A stretch of 64,000 nucleotides of DNA from Neodiprion pinetum. Taxonomy: Eukaryota; Arthropoda; Insecta; Hymenoptera; Diprionidae. Shown piece by piece: positions 63,346-64,000 of the stretch (position 1 is the stretch's first letter; each line of letters opens with the position of its first letter). The position numbers and the translations under genes were made by a program. The notes below the pieces were generated by a model. It was not told where the DNA came from. It saw only the letters and a program-made list of their open reading frames with translations, and searched no databases. The stretch is from the NCBI RefSeq assembly GCF_021155775.2, contig NC_060233.1, forward strand, positions 8,868,782 to 8,932,781. The letters are read 5' to 3'.

Positions 63346-64000
63346 TGTAAAATTCTCAAGGAAGCAGAAATCGCAATTGAATCCGCAACAACGGTTGACC
63401 CGTTGATCGAAGAAGCGAGAGGCGAGATAAGGGTGGCTCTATATCACTAGGTGTTTTGTACTCATTGTCGGTAAATTACCATCGCAGCGATGATGATTTA
63501 CATAACGAGAGATCGGGGCTGATTGCGCCGCGCCGCGCCGGGGCCTGAAGGCCCTGTTTTATGTCTAATCTTTATGCCCTCTTGATTCACTTATTTTGTA
63601 AAGCCGCTCTTGCGTGTGTGCGGTGCGTCGTACCTACGTTCACGCATACGTCGATCCGATCCAAGGAGCGGGGAACAAGGATCTCTAGTCGGTGTGTTGA
63701 GCAAGGGACGATGATACAGCTTGGCGATAATTCAGCCAACGGATGAAGCGAACGACCGGCCGGCCGGCCGACCGCGGCGTGTCTCCTTAATCTTCGTTTA
63801 AATACCAAAAACTTTGGCGGTTTATAACACAGAAGGCGTACGGGGAGTAGCTTGATACGCGTCCATCTACCTGTTATACAAACTCGGCCGTGTGACACGC
63901 GAACGGACAAACGTCAGGCCACTTAATAAATATATAACAGTGGCTCGTTAGTCTGTCCCAAAGGCACGATAGTCGGCTTTACACACACGTGACAAAATCG
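63346..64000. other. GC-rich right edge, no gene established
   Basis: GCCGCGCCGC repetition at 63526-63541, the short hairpin GGGCCT-GA-AGGCCC at 63541-63554 and the GGCC tract at 63754 lie here. Frames are short and overlap on both strands. Confidence 0.5.
63754..63773. repeat. GGCCGGCC palindromic GC tract
   Basis: Repeated GGCC units form a self-complementary GC-only stretch at the right edge of a GC-rich island. Confidence 0.8.

Noticed and set aside
1..64000. tRNA, rRNA, known conserved microRNAs and CRISPR arrays
   Set aside because: No tRNA B-box/A-box pair, no rRNA sequence, none of the common insect microRNA mature sequences recalled were seen, and no spaced direct repeats of CRISPR type occur.

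Overview
The window looks like non-coding DNA from an animal nuclear genome, most plausibly an insect and possibly a hymenopteran. The reasons are indirect. No open frame is backed by a recognisable domain, and there are no operons, Shine-Dalgarno sites, rRNA or tRNA genes. Composition alternates between AT-rich blocks with long A/T runs and CpG-containing GC-rich islands. Simple repeats such as (GA)n, (TA)n, (AAC)n, (CTC)n and (TAAG)n are frequent. No species can be named from the sequence, and the insect/hymenopteran reading is inference. The longest open frames (274, 174, 165, 159 and 150 codons) lack recognisable motifs and mostly sit in GC-rich or low-complexity DNA, as expected by chance. 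The window is best read as intergenic or intronic sequence.

The best-supported content is repetitive. A small non-autonomous DNA transposon family (a MITE) has two 429-bp copies at 15865-16293 and, inverted, at 62917-63345. There is also a 93-bp internally deleted copy at 17882-17974 and an old degraded relative at about 12008-12408. The three recent copies begin CACTGAGA, end CTCAGTG, and are each flanked by a 2-bp direct repeat (CG, TG and CA). The CACTG ends and 2-bp duplication fit a CACTA/EnSpm-like (CMC) element, by family knowledge. A separate long inverted repeat at 25540-25785 has two 99-nt arms that align without gaps around a 48-nt loop. It is either another foldback element or a hairpin-RNA source. 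There are also a diverged tandem array at 22.8-23.2 kb and several stretches of degenerate TTGAAA/TTCAAG-type repetition.

Layout: 1-6.7 kb is mixed, with a pair of NRF1-like sites at 3.0 kb. From 6.7 to 11.8 kb the DNA is mostly AT-rich with homopolymer runs, ending in a C-rich block. A GC island lies at 12.4-12.8 kb, then AT-rich DNA runs to about 17.9 kb carrying three MITE copies. From 18 to 20.4 kb it is GC-rich with a (GA)n tract, followed by AT-rich DNA to 22 kb and a CpG-rich island at 22.0-22.8 kb. The hairpin is at 25.6 kb. A nuclear-receptor DR1 motif is at 30.35 kb and a GC island at 32.2-33.0 kb. Mixed DNA with short GC islands continues to 59 kb. Three CACTG-unrelated CACGTG E-boxes plus a full CRE cluster at 61.8-61.95 kb, and the inverted MITE copy is near the right edge.

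A few low-confidence exon candidates are listed: a strong splice acceptor followed by open frame at 35277, a possible 45-nt microexon at 53334-53378, and protein-like minus-strand frames at 28378-28857 and 55862-56155. A short frame at 53638-53841 faintly resembles the DNA-binding region of pogo/Tigger transposases. None is established as a gene. No working gene set can therefore be described; the interest lies in the transposon family, the hairpin and the clustered regulatory motifs.
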